Origin: Alopecurus myosuroides
Taxonomy: Eukaryota; Streptophyta; Magnoliopsida; Poales; Poaceae
Length of the DNA stretch: 64,000 nucleotides
Direction of reading: 5' to 3'
Assembly (NCBI GenBank): GCA_028641055.1
Contig: CM054057.1
Location: 576,132,610 to 576,196,609 of the forward strand
Below the pieces are notes generated by a model. That model made no database searches. It worked only from the letters and a program-made list of their open reading frames with translations, and was not told the DNA's origin. The position numbers and the translations under genes are program-made. Of this stretch, positions 1 to 11,230 are shown piece after piece (position 1 is the first letter of the stretch; each line of letters starts with the position of its first letter).

Positions 1-254
1 ATCGTCTTGTATGGCGAAGCTGAGAAGCGTGAGCGTAACAAAACATGGGACATGCATGCATGCTGAGCGGAAAAGCGATGGTTGTGTATCGGCGACTCCA
101 ACGAACTGAAGTCTCGACCTAGCACATTGCAGTCGCGATGATACTGTAGCTAGCAGTCGCGACGAACCAAGCAAACCAGTTAGCAATCAACCAGCTGCCT
201 CTGCAACCATTCTCCACATCTCTGCAGAGTCCCGCTACCGATCTGTCTCTTGTC
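1..254. other. 5' flank of the LCB1-like copy
   Basis: No ORF or repeat end is recognised. The stretch directly precedes the ATG at 255 and would hold the promoter and 5' UTR of the ancestral gene. No convincing TATA box is visible. Confidence 0.4.
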
Positions 255-564
255 ATGGCATTGCCGACCGTGAACGCCACTACAGAGGTGCTTTCTCGTT
301 TCTCAGCTGCGTGTCACGCCCGTCTTGCCCTCGTTTCCCGGGTTTGTATGGACGGTAAGCCTATTTTATCCATCAGCCTGAAAATTTGATGATGGTGTTG
401 GTGTAGTTTTTGACATTTCGTTTAATTCAGCTCGCTTGGTTGTCGGAGGACTTGTTGTCGTGGTCATAGCGTTCCAGCTTTCCAGGAAGAGCTACAAACC
501 TCCGAAGATGGCACTTAGCAAAAAGGTAGGGTGGTTTTCCGTCCATTGTTGAAAAATTCTTCTA

Positions 565-667
565 CTCCCTCCGATCCATATTAATAGGTGTTGAAGTGGA
601 TGTATCTAGCAATAAAACTTGTCTAAATACATCCACTTCAACACCTATTAATATGGAACGGAGGGAG
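565..667. mobile_element. Stowaway-type MITE in intron 2 of the LCB1-like copy
   Basis: A 103-bp near-perfect hairpin begins CTCCCTCCG and ends CGGAGGGAG, flanked by TA on both sides (563-564 and 668-669). These are the ends and target duplication of Stowaway (Tc1/mariner-type) MITEs. The two arms carry the same ATCCACTTCAACACCTATTA stretch as inverted copies. It ends only 27 bp before the exon-3 acceptor. Confidence 0.92.
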
Positions 668-1695
668 TAGTAATTTTATTCATCTCCGCACGAGGTTGAC
701 GAGGTATGCGCCGAATGGGAACCAGAACCTCTATGTCCTCCGATCAAAGAGGCGGCCGGGATCGACGCACCAGTCCTGGAAAGTGCTGCCGGACCACATA
801 CGACCATTGATGGAAAAGAGGTTGTGAACTTCGCATCAGCAAACTACCTTGGTCTAATTGGGAACGAGAAAATCACTGTAAGTGAGGACTGTGATGTTAG
901 ACATTCTTACTAGTATATCCGTCTGAAATATCCCTCACCGATTAATCATCAATTCGAGTGAAATGAAGGATTCTTGTGTTGGTTCATTGGAGAAATACGG
1001 CGTTGGACCCTGTGGTCCACGTGGCTTTTACGGAACATATGGTTTGTAATATATTTCTCTGTCTGTTCATGTTCACAGCCAGTCACTCTATTTCAGATCT
1101 TACGTACAATTTATATGCGTGGAACACTTGCAGATGTACACCTTGACTGTGAGGCGAAAATAGCCAGCTTCCTGGGAACGCCGGACTCCGCTCTGTATTC
1201 GTATGGGATATCTACCATATTCAGTGTGATACCTGCATTCTGTAAGAAAGGAGATATCATAGCGGCGTAAGTAAACCTTCCATCATATTAGCTTTAGGCA
1301 GACAAACACTTGTTCTTGTGTTTTCAGTTTAATGGCAGTTGAGTTGAACACATTTTTGTATCTGTGATGCAGTGATGAGGGCGTTCACTGGGCAGTGCAA
1401 AATGGTCTCGATCTATCAAGGAGCACTGTTGTTTATTTCAAGCATAATGATATGGTTTCACTCGCGACAACTTTGGAAAAACTTACTTGTGGGAGGAAAC
1501 GTACCGAGATGATTCGATGCTACATTGTCGTGGAATCTATTTACCAGGTTTGTTAAAATTGCCTCTTTAGAGATTGGTTTTTGTGAGATAAGTGTAGGGT
1601 TTTTCTTATTTATGGAGGTTTTCTAAATTAAATAGTGATCCTTATTATAAACCCATGAAATATGCTACATATAAAACACTCTCTTGTGGGAAGTA

Positions 1696-2585
1696 TGCTT
1701 CCGTACACCCCCCCCTCCCCAAACTTAAAAGGGTGTGATTGTCTTTTACCTTAATTAGTACTACTAATAATCTTAATTTAATACGTCCGTCCACATCACC
1801 CGTCGCTCCTCTCGTCGCGGGTGAACAGAGCGGAGCCCATCTATGCGACACTGAGCTGCAGGATAGCCACCTCCCAACGCACTTTCTCGCCGGCAGCACG
1901 GACGTGGACGTGTAGATCTTCAGCGGCAACTCGCGGACCTGCTCGACGCCGCTTGTCCCCGCTTCCTTGTCCCGCCCACCTCGCTGCCTTGCCTGACATG
2001 CCCAACAAGAGCTCCTCGACCAGGACGCGGGAGTACTACTCGGCCGAGCCATGAGCTGCTATGGAAGTTCGAGCTCGTCGACCAGGACGCAGGAGTGTGC
2101 GATAGAGGTTGTGGTAGACGAGAGCCCTCCTGTATTTCCGATTGAAGAGCTCCGCCCGCTTGCCCGTATTGCCGCTTGCTCTAGGCTGTCGCCGGCCTCC
2201 TGTCGCATGCGCGTGTGCTGTTGCGGCAACACCGCTGGCCTGTGCTGCTAGCTTGCTAGTTGTAGTGATTGATGAGGTGCTAGCTCCCGTTGTTTGCTTG
2301 TTAATTGGATCAGTTTTGCAACATGGAGTAATTAGGAACACACGCCCTGCCGATGAGGAACACACGCCCTGTGCCGGCGACCACCACGCGCTGGCTGCCG
2401 TGAACGATTTTCTATGTACGTGGATACGTATAGATGCAGATCGATACGGCTAAGAGTTTTCAATGATGATTTAATAATTTCTTAAAGACAATCATACCCT
2501 CAATTATGAAGGGGTATAGATGAATCTCAACCGTTGTTATGTTTATGTTATTTTTAAGTTTGCTAGGGGGGGGTGTACCGAAGCA
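1696..2585. mobile_element. ~890-bp terminal-inverted-repeat DNA element in intron 6 of the LCB1-like copy
   Basis: The left end (TGCTTCCGTACACCCCCC, then AAACTTAAAA) and the right end read as reverse complement (TGCTTCGGTACACCCCCC, then AAACTTAAAA) are imperfect inverted repeats of about 34 bp. Exons 6 and 7 read through normally on either side, so the element sits inside a pre-existing intron. The core is GC-rich with overlapping short ORFs in several frames, none recognisable. I could not find a convincing target-site duplication, so the superfamily (Mutator-like or other) stays open. Confidence 0.7.
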
Positions 2586-3653
2586 GAAGCCGTGACTGTA
2601 GAATTCTGGTAAAATTGCCCCCTTGGATGAGATTATCAAATTGAAGGAGAAATATCGGTTCCGTGTTATACTGGAGGAGAGTCATTCGTTTGGTGTGCTT
2701 GGCAAGTCTGGAAGGGGCCTTGCTGAACATTATGGAGTTCCAGTGAGTGTTTGGTGTTTAGTCCAAGTGATAAAAAAAAACTTTATGGAGCAACACTGAA
2801 GAGCCAAATTGCAGATTGATCAAATTGATATTATTACTGCTGGAATGGGGAATGCGTTGGCTACTGACGGTGGCTTCTGTACAGGAAGTGCCAGAGTGGT
2901 TGATCATCAGGTTGATGCAGTTTCAGATATGTGAAGCATCAGTTGCCAATAAACAGAATTTGTGTTGTTCAACATTTTTTTTAGCTTGATTGATGGGTTA
3001 CATATGTTTTGTGCAGCGTCTAAGCAGCTCTGGATACGTGTTCTCTAACTCTCTGGCACCATATCTTGCCGGTGCTGCTCTTTCTGCCGTAAACTACCTG
3101 GAGGAGAATTCTTCAGTTCTCAGCACCCTCAGGAGGAATGTTGCTCTTGTGCATAAAGGTATTTATACTACTAGTTGCCAATTTGATATGTTTCAATATA
3201 CCATGTGATGATTAAATGACAATAATGTTTGCAGGACTGTTGGGTATAACCGGGCTTGAAATTTGTAGCCATGTTCTGTCGCCTTTTGCTTCCTTAAGCT
3301 CGAGAAACCGACAAGTTCCCCGGCCGGTGACCTGGATCTTTTTGAAGCCATTGCCGAGAAGGTATGTTCGAGCCAACTTGACAATGACTTCCTGTGATAG
3401 ATTACAGAAATTTCATAGTACAAATTTATATTTACTCCAACAGGCATTAAAGGAAGATTCAGTTTTCATCGTGGCGTCGAAGACGTCTGCTTTGGACAGG
3501 TGCAGGCTTCCGGTTGGGATTCGCCTCTTCGTATCAGCTGGTCACACGGAATCAGATATCTACAAATTGTGTTCATCCTTGAAGAGGGTTTCTGCAATGA
3601 TCCTCGTTTGATATTAGGTTCAACTCCGGGCGTTGCAACCTAATAACCGAACA

Positions 3654-3989
3654 TCTATACTTCTTATAAAGCAAAACCCCACTAACATGCATTAATTATT
3701 TTTCTATCTCAACATGCAAGCTATCCACATCATCCATTCTCCTAGCCAATAAAATGTCCATGTCATCTCCAATAATATTTGTTAATCACTTCATGCAATA
3801 TATACATCATCCATTTCTTAAACCATCCAATTATTCGTATTAATAATTAGAATTTTATATATATACTATGATCAATTAAAATTCACATATTCACATAGAA
3901 ACCATAATGTACAATATCTCTTATAAAATTGTGTTTACAATATAATTTCTAGAGCAGCCCCCGCAGCAAAGCGCGGGGTATCCTTCTAG
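3654..3989 (+). mobile_element. Non-autonomous mini-Helitron (336 bp) just past the LCB1 stop codon
   Basis: The element starts with TCTATACTTCTTATAAA directly after an A (3653) and ends in CTAG (3986-3989) directly before a T (3990), the A|T insertion pattern of Helitrons. Seven bases before the CTAG there is a GC hairpin with stem CCCCGC/GCGGGG and loop AGCAAAGC, the usual 3' terminator. There is no coding capacity for Rep/helicase. It starts 42 bp after the pseudogene stop codon, probably in the former 3' UTR. Confidence 0.85.
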
Positions 3990-4005
3990 TTGATATAATT
4001 TATAA

Positions 4006-4750
4006 GGGCATGTGCACTGACAGAGAAGGCACATCCTCTCTTAGGACATGTACCACGGGGTTACGTTATCCTTCCCTTGGAATTGCCACGTCGGATTTTT
4101 TCTTAGTTAGAGGAAAGATGTTTCAGAGAAAAAAAGATTGTTTTCTCTTGACGAAACAGGCTTTCGCCGCGCTTTATAAATAAAACCCAACGGCCGAACC
4201 GATACAAAGTGATGAGGGAAACCTTTTACAAAGCAGATCAAAGATAGAAAAAGAAAACAAAGGAGAACCAAGCTTGCCACCAGAGACACGGGAACAAGCC
4301 CGAAGGTACGAGGCTCCACGACAACGCCCACAAGAGGGTAACGGCGTATCACGTCGCCGCCGTCGAGACCGGAAAGGTCAAGGGTTTTCATCCGGAACCC
4401 AAACACGGCGAAGGTAGCCACAACAACACCCCCAATAGGGTAACGATACCCGCACGCAACGCCGTCATTGACGCTGGAGCGCAGAGCTTTCGCTTGAAAA
4501 AATGTTCGTACCACATCCGCACAGTTGGACCACCCAATTCCACCGAGAAAGGTCTCCAACCACGATCTGGGAGTTGCCGCCACCAACACCAGGACACCCC
4601 ACCGCCTGCTTTGGGTCATCCACACGGCCAAAGAGCGAGGCAATCACCATTGACACGCCCCTCGTGGTAGAGCCGCCCGTGTTGTCCACCTTCTAGGGCC
4701 GCCGCCCCGACATCCGCAACTTCAAGCTGTGGGTCAACAAACCGTGAGGT
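4006..4750. other. Left part of the DNA transposon body, no recognised gene
   Basis: This 745-bp stretch holds the left inverted end and a moderately GC-rich interior. Several overlapping short ORFs occur (minus-strand 4107-4643 is the longest, 178 codons), but none shows a known domain and the shadow frames are equally open. Confidence 0.4.
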
Positions 4751-6348
4751 TGATACGTCATAAACGTATCCCTAATTTCTGATGTTCCATGTTGATTTCA
4801 TGTTATTTCCCATATGTTTGCCATATACTTTATGTCATTTTTTATCGATGATTCCGACTAACCTATTGACAAGATGCCACAGAGCCAGTTCCCTGTTTTC
4901 TGCTCTTTTTAGTTTCAGAAAGTTGTTCTGAAAATATTCTCGGAATTGGAAAATTCGAAGTCCGGAAGTCTTAGAAATCCCGGAGGTTACAGGAGTCCCG
5001 AAGAGACCCGGAGGGGGCCCTCAGGTGCCCACACCATAGGGCGGCGCAGCACCCCCTTGGCCGTGCCACGGGGTGGTGTGGCCCCCAGACCTCCACCGCC
5101 TTTGCCCTTTTGCCTATTTATTCCTACCGAGGCATAAACCCTAAAGATATCCCAATTTTCCCCGGAAAATACCCGAGGCCACCGTAATCATCATCCCGAG
5201 ATCGGGAGGGTTCTGGAGCTCTTCCCAGCACCCTGCCGGGAGGGAAATTCATCACCGGAGGGGTCTAAACCACCATGCCCTCCTCCAAAGTGATGCGTGA
5301 GTAGTTCATCCCTGGACTACGGGTCCATAGCAGTAGCTAGATGGTTGTGCTCTCCAGTTTGTACCTCATGTTTAGCTCTTGTGAGCTGCCTAACATGATC
5401 AAGATCATTTTTATGCAATGCTACATGTTGTGTTTGCTGGGATATGATGAATGTTGAATGTTATGTCTTTTTGGTTATATTTCTGTCATGTTATCTTCAT
5501 GCTTATGTTATTTATGTTCTTGTATGCTCTCCGTTATTAGTAGATGCTCTGGTCAAGTAGATGCTAGTAACTCCAAGAGGGAGTATTTATACTCGATAGT
5601 GGGTTAATGCCTCCTTTGCATCTGTGCTCGAGTGACAGAAACGTGGCGGATGGAGAATGTGTTGTTTCCATTAGGGAGAAAACAACAATACTTTGTCTAA
5701 GGATGAGGTTATTGTTTACATTACACACTTTTGCTTACTGCAAATATCTGTTGCTTGCAACTTAATACCCAACGTTCATTCGGATGATATTTGGAGGGTG
5801 GATTATTAGTCATAGATGCAGTTGGATACCGGTCTATGTATTTTGTTGTAATGCCCGCATGAATCATATAGTAATCTTTATGTCATGCATATGCACTACG
5901 GTGCAGCCTTCATTTTTGTCAATTGCCCAGCTGAAATTTGTTCACCGCACATGTTATTTATCTTTCACGGAGAAACACCACTAGTGAACTGTGGAACCCG
6001 GTCCTTTTTCCTCATACCGATAAACACCTACTGCTTTCATACTGTTATTACTGCTTTCCTACTGTTTTCCACACCATACGTTTAACCTCTTTGTGTTCAA
6101 CAAAACCGGTGAGATTGACAAACTCACTGCTTCATTAGGGCAAAGTGATTTGATTGTGTTGTGTAGGTTCCACGTTTCTTCTGAACCGGTAGTGCGCCCT
6201 GCCATCTCAGCTGCTTTCATCTTCTGAAGTTACTCCTTCTTCCTACTGGTCTATTCAACCTTGGTTTCTTTCTGAGGGAAACTTGCTACTGTGCTCTTCA
6301 TACCTTCCTCTTTGGGTCTCCGAACGAACATGTGTATCACGCGCATCA
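4751..6348 (+). mobile_element. Solo LTR of an Athila-like Ty3 retrotransposon
   Basis: The 1598-bp unit starts TGATACGTCATAAACG and ends GCGCATCA (TG...CA). It matches, in opposite orientation, the LTR at 40925-51931, whose tRNA-Asp primer site shows where that LTR ends. Neither primer site nor internal sequence follows here, so this is a solo LTR left by LTR-LTR recombination. Flanking pentamers are GAGGT (4746-4750) and GAGCT (6349-6353), a target duplication with one mismatch. It interrupts the body of the older DNA transposon. Confidence 0.82.
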
Positions 6349-6353
6349 GAGCT

Positions 6354-6806
6354 CAACATGGAGGAAGAGTGGGGTCGGTGGCAGATCCAGGCCCGCAAGG
6401 GTGACTACCGCGACCGATAGGAGGAGATCCCGTCCTCCACCGCCAAGGCGGCCACAGTCCGGATGCAGTAGCAGGGTTGGTCAGACCCCAGATCAGCCCC
6501 ATTAAGGCCAGATCGGCCCAACCATCCCCGCTGCCGCGTTGCAGCGTCCTGGTCGCAATTGACCCCCACGCAATGGATCCCGGAAGTGAGCACCAGCTAG
6601 GGCCCGTAAAACCCAGACCGGGCCTAAGTGCCCAGATCTGGGCCGAGCAAAACCTAGCCATGGCCACAACTAGGTTACAACCCATCTCCACGACCGTGCT
6701 ACCCCCACCTACCACCACAGTGGATCCGTCGCTGCCAAGCAGGGCTCCGGCCCGAGCCCGCACCTTGCACCAGTCAGCACACCACGGGGAGAAGTTGTTG
6801 CACCGC
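6354..6806. other. Middle part of the DNA transposon body
   Basis: A GC-rich 453-bp stretch lies between the solo LTR and the next LTR element and continues at 27397. The + frame after an ATG at 6358 meets a stop within about 20 codons; longer ORFs on both strands (6353-6829 minus, 6477-6809 plus) overlap and show no domain. Confidence 0.4.
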
Positions 6807-8510
6807 TGATGGCTAGGTTGAGACTCCAAGTGCAGAGTGTGTAGCTAGTGGCAAGCCTTCTTCCCCACGAGGGTGACTCGAGGGTTTATATCGAACTCTT
6901 GGGGAGTCAGTATTTCAGCAGTTGTCTTCCAAGCTTCCTCCAGGATCCTGCAAACAAGTAGAGAATTTTGTGCCTCGACCTCACCAAGTGGTTGTCAAGC
7001 ACAAGGTGTGAGACTTCTAAATTGCAATGCAAAACTGAAAGTAAATGTGAAATAATTAAATCTACTACTATATGCAAATGAGAAAATAAATATGCAATGG
7101 ATTGTTTTTGTATTTTTGTGATGCAAGTGGTGATGGAGATAATGTAAATTCGAATTGGAGATGCAAGTAAAGTAAAGTGCAAGTAAAGTAAATTTCAGCA
7201 AAGTAACTAGAGTGTTTTCTTATATTTAAAATAGGACCGGGGTTCATGGTTTCACACTTGCATTCTCTCAAATAAAGTGGTAGACGGTGGACATAAAGAA
7301 TTACATGTGAGATTACAGTAACATGTTTAACATTGAGTACTTTCATATAGGCATCACGTCCTAGCATAGAGATCTCTACGGTCATATTAATCCCTCTTAT
7401 ACTCCACCAAGATGCGAAATAAATCATAACACCTTGATAATTAAGGAAAAACTAGAGTATAGCTTTAAGCAATGTGACATGAAGTTGAAGTAAGAACTTG
7501 CTAGATCTAGTCATGGAGATTGATTAGTGTCACTTCAAATCCCCGGTAACAAGGTACTCCTTTTTATCCCTAGTGAGGTAACTAAGAAAGGTTTAACAAA
7601 ACCTAAGTGGATCGCTGAACTTCTGTCACTTTCACAGCACTAGCCACCCCCCCGTTACTGCAACTAATGCACCCATCATCCCACACACGCTCTCAAGAAC
7701 TAGATTGATCAAAGCTAGCAAATAAGAACGGGGTACATAAGATACATCTACTCAAATAACTCAATAGAAACAATTGCAATCTCAGATTCAATAACTCATA
7801 GAAAAGATCCACAGGAATTACAACGGTGCCCGTAATCATGTGAGGCAGCTCATACGGATCTAATTAGTGAAGCACATAGAGAGAGAGATACAAGTGCTAC
7901 TTCCACAAACCCATAGCCCTGTGGTGGACTACTCCCTCTTCATGGAGATGTCGATGGAGATGACGTTGGAGGGGTAGGAGATGACACCGGCGGCGCCCCG
8001 CCGGAGTTTTCCCCCTCCAATCTGGAACTTCTGGTCTATGTTTCGGTGTTTCGGCGTTTCGGCGGCGCTCCTCTCCGTAAGGGTACGGGGGACCCTTTTT
8101 CTAGTCGGTTTTAGGTCAAGACGGAGTCGGTAAGTCGAAGATGGAAGGAATTGGGGCCACAGGGGCCAAAAGGGGGCCTCTCACTCGGCCAAGGAATCTG
8201 GCCGCGTGGAGGGTCCTCTTTTGGGCCTCCTTGCCCAATTATCGTGGATCCTTCGCCCGCAAGTCTTCTCCTTCCAAGAAAATGACCCCCGCAGATTTTC
8301 AGGTGATTTCGCGGAAGTTTGCCCCCTGAAACATCAAAATATAGAAAACGGGGTTTCTGACAGACAGGGTTAATTCCATAAAAGTTGGGGACTTTGTAAT
8401 TTAACCCCAAAATACTATAAAACATTGAATTATACCCTTATATGATGCAATATGTAATAGAAAACCATGTGAAAATATGCAAAATTCATCTATGCATTTT
8501 ACATGCATCA
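6807..8510 (-). repeat. 3' LTR of the gag-protease Athila-like element
   Basis: On the minus strand it starts TGATGCATGTAAAATGC and ends CCTAGCCATCA. It is 1704 bp and closely matches the LTR at 25679-27391 apart from scattered substitutions and small indels. A polypurine tract (AAGCTTGGGGATG on the minus strand) abuts its outer side at about 8511-8524. Confidence 0.9.
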
Positions 8511-9708
8511 ACATCCCCAAGCTTAACCCATGCTCGTCCTCGAGTATGAAGGTGATAAAACTAAGGTGGGTTTTGCATATTGAAACAATCATGGCATATC
8601 AAGGAGGATTATTCATGCTACATATAATCAAATGATTAATACTAGAAATGAGTAGCAATATACAATTCATGTTGTAAGAAATATCAAATATGCAAGCAAA
8701 GATGCTTCATGAAAGTTCACAAAGTGTATAATGAAATAAAAGCACTATGGACCAAATGCATACACAAAATGAAAAATAAAATCCTATATTGGTCAAAGAA
8801 TAGCATAATGGAGAATAGAAAATATGGTGGACACTTTGGAGAAAATTGAGTAGAGGTAAAACATGATCAAGTCTTATTTAGCCTCTAAATTATTCAACTA
8901 AAATTACTAATTGAAATGTGGTATCCATTGATCTAGGACTCTCATTGCACCTTTGTCACTAGCATCTTAAAATTGTGAGTATTGAAGTAATGAGAATGAC
9001 AAGGTGGTTGAAAGCCTCATGCCCCGTGAGTGTGAAAACCTACTCCATGATTACTCAACTTAAGATTCCTAATAAGCTTTGTACAATCATAATAAGTATT
9101 AATGACATCATAGAGAAACGCAAAGAGGTACCTCTTTCCCCATGACATGGAAACAAGCCCATGTTACAATGACAAGATGAACAAACGGAGTAGACTCATC
9201 ATCCTTTTTATTTTCATTCACTATTATGCATAGCTTCTTATTTTATTATAGGATGTGCTGTAGAGTCGCTCAAGCTGTAAGTAAATTTCCACCATGATAA
9301 AGCATGGCTTGGGTTAGCGGCCCAATGTGTTTCTCTAGTCATATAGATACTTACTCATCAAAACTTACTATTCCTCTATTTCATTTCGGCATGGCAGGAG
9401 TCCAAAAACAAAAGTACATGATATCAACCAAATGTAAAAATTTTGTGCAATGCTGAAAGCTTTCCGGTGATACACGTTTATTGCTAGCTCCCAACCACAC
9501 ACTTGTCAAACGCAAAACTTGTGGCTCCCATTGTTGCGTCATGTTTATTAGATGCATAAAAAGTAAAGTGTGCCTTCAAAAGTTCGTGAGAGTCCTATCC
9601 CAAGTTCAACCCATGCCAATTAATAAAGTGAATATCTTAATTTAGAACATAAATAACACAATAACATGGTGAACATACTCGGAATAGCTATGAAGCTAAT
9701 GGGAAGAT
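8511..9708. other. 3' internal region of the Athila-like element, no gene
   Basis: AT-rich sequence without a meaningful ORF on either strand. It holds the polypurine tract beside the 3' LTR and ends in AAGAT (9704-9708), the target site of the nested Sirevirus. It continues at 22145. Confidence 0.75.
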
Positions 9709-11171
9709 TGAAAGAACATAGTTCCTAAATCCTATTTTGAGTGATTGATTACAACATATAGATGGACTAATGTGTTTTGCTAAGTGTACTCAGAAAAGAT
9801 CTCCCCGTAAACGTCATACAAGTTGCTGCAATAAGGTAGAAAAATCTACGGAAAGAGATGTGGAAGAAAGAAGAAGAAATGAGGAGGAAACAAGAAAGGA
9901 GAAGAAAAAGGGGGGTGGCCGGCCTGGCCGGGCTCGAGGCCGGGCTGGTGGCTGCCACGCCAGCCTCGCCATGCCCCACGCCGGCCCCAGGCCGGGTGCC
10001 AGGCCGGGCTGCTCGGGTGGGGGTCCGGCCTCACCCCACTGCCCCCGCCGGCCCTAGGCCGGGTGCCAGGCCGGGAGCTTCGGGTGGGGGGGCGGTCCCG
10101 CCTCGCTCCCACGCCGGCCCCAGGCCGGGCTGGCTGGGTGGATGGCTGTCCCCACGCCGGCCTCGCCTGAGCCCCCACGCCGGCCTGGCCGGGCCCCCAC
10201 GCCGGACCTCCATCGCTCCATGACGGCATCTCCCCTCGCTCCACGCCGGCCCAGGCCGGGCACCAGGCCGGGGTGGGATGCGCCCGGCCCTGGCTGCCCC
10301 AGGCCGGCCAGGCCGACCCCCAGGCCGGGATGAGGTGCTGTAAGGTGGAAAACTGCCCCCCCCCCAACGGCCGTATTACACCCACGTATAAAAGGACGCC
10401 TCCACCTACCTTTTGGCTTTGTCAATCTCACTCACATTTTCTCTCACCACCATTGATTGACGAAGCTCAAGCTCAAGAACAAGATCTCCACAAATCCCCA
10501 ACCAAAGCTCGTGATACTTTGGGATTTGAAGGAGACACCCCCGATCTACAACTCCACCGAGTCGATTAGAAATTCACCCACTCATCCCTAAGGGATCTTG
10601 TCATTCTTAGTTCATTGGAGCTAGGAATCTTGTTGCTCTTAGGTCATCGGAGCTCGGAGCCTTGTTTTGCCCGGTGCTTTTGCCGGATCTTGCTTCTCGG
10701 AGTCTGGAGGCTCTTGGGATTTGGTGAGGACCCTCCAATCTTGTGGAGTGTGCCTCATCCTTGTAAAGGTTCTAGTTGTCAACCTCAACGGCAACATAGT
10801 GATTCGAGCCTATCCACATCGGTGGAAGGTCTCGAAGGAGATACGGTGTGGCATTTGAGGCCTACTCGGTGTTCCACTTTGGTGGCACCGCACCGCTCCA
10901 ACGGAGATTAGCTTCCATTGGGAAGTTAACTTTGGGATAAATATCCGCGTCATTATGTTCGGTTATTTCTCAACTTACCTTTACTAGTTACTACTAGCTT
11001 AGTCATATACTTACCTTGTGCTAGTTGTACTTGCTCAACATATAGGGTTGTTCACCTAGTTGCATAATCTAGATAATCTATATTTGAGCATTACCTTGTT
11101 AACTTGAAGAAGAAGTTAAAATTTGTAGTTAACCTATTCACCCCCCCTCTAGTTAACCTCTCGATCCTTCA
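9709..11171 (+). repeat. 5' LTR of the Sirevirus
   Basis: Begins TGAAAGAACATAG and ends GATCCTTCA, 1463 bp. It contains a very GC-rich core at about 9918-10332 built of repeated CCAGGCCGGG/GGCCGGCC motifs, then a TATA box in the region before the presumed transcript start. Confidence 0.95.
10387..10394 (+). promoter_or_regulatory. TATA box of the Sirevirus 5' LTR
   Basis: TATAAAAG lies just after the GC-rich core, the expected spot for the LTR promoter. The matching position in the 3' LTR (21344-21351) reads TACAAAAG, so only the 5' copy keeps the consensus. Confidence 0.65.
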
Positions 11172-11173
11172 AT

Positions 11174-11186
11174 TGGTATCAGAGCC
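11174..11186 (+). other. Primer binding site, initiator tRNA-Met type
   Basis: TGGTATCAGAGCC two bases after the end of the 5' LTR. This is the standard primer site of plant Copia elements, complementary to the 3' end of initiator tRNA-Met. Confidence 0.93.
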
Positions 11187-11230
11187 TCGTCTCTTTATAT
11201 AGGCTTTACCGCCTAAAAGAGGAGGTAAGG

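Larger units (their letters stand above)
255..3611 (+). pseudogene. LCB1: Serine palmitoyltransferase subunit LCB1-like, frameshifted copy
   Basis: LCB1 is the non-catalytic partner of LCB2 in serine palmitoyltransferase, which joins serine and palmitoyl-CoA in the ER membrane as the first step of sphingolipid synthesis. Eleven exons can be placed by splice sites and matching phases: 255-354, 431-525, 695-877, 969-1041, 1134-1266, 1373-1547, 2602-2742, 2815-2910, 3017-3158, 3235-3361, 3444-3611. They total 1433 nt, about 477 codons; known plant LCB1 is close to 480 residues. Exon 2 encodes a hydrophobic membrane segment followed by SRKSYKPPK. Family motifs include [30 protein letters not shown] and [15 protein letters not shown]. 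Exon 10 is 127 nt where phase requires 128, so one base has been lost near 3288 and the frame from there to the end of the exon is wrong. Exon 3 also lacks its normal acceptor. Family call is sure; pseudogene status is very likely unless the deletion is an assembly error. Confidence 0.9.

Noticed and set aside
9846..10385. Long Pro/Arg/Gly-rich ORFs on both strands in the Sirevirus LTR (and at 20756-21417)
   Set aside because: Several frames are open at once because GC-rich repeats lack stops; they overlap the LTR promoter region and show no domain.
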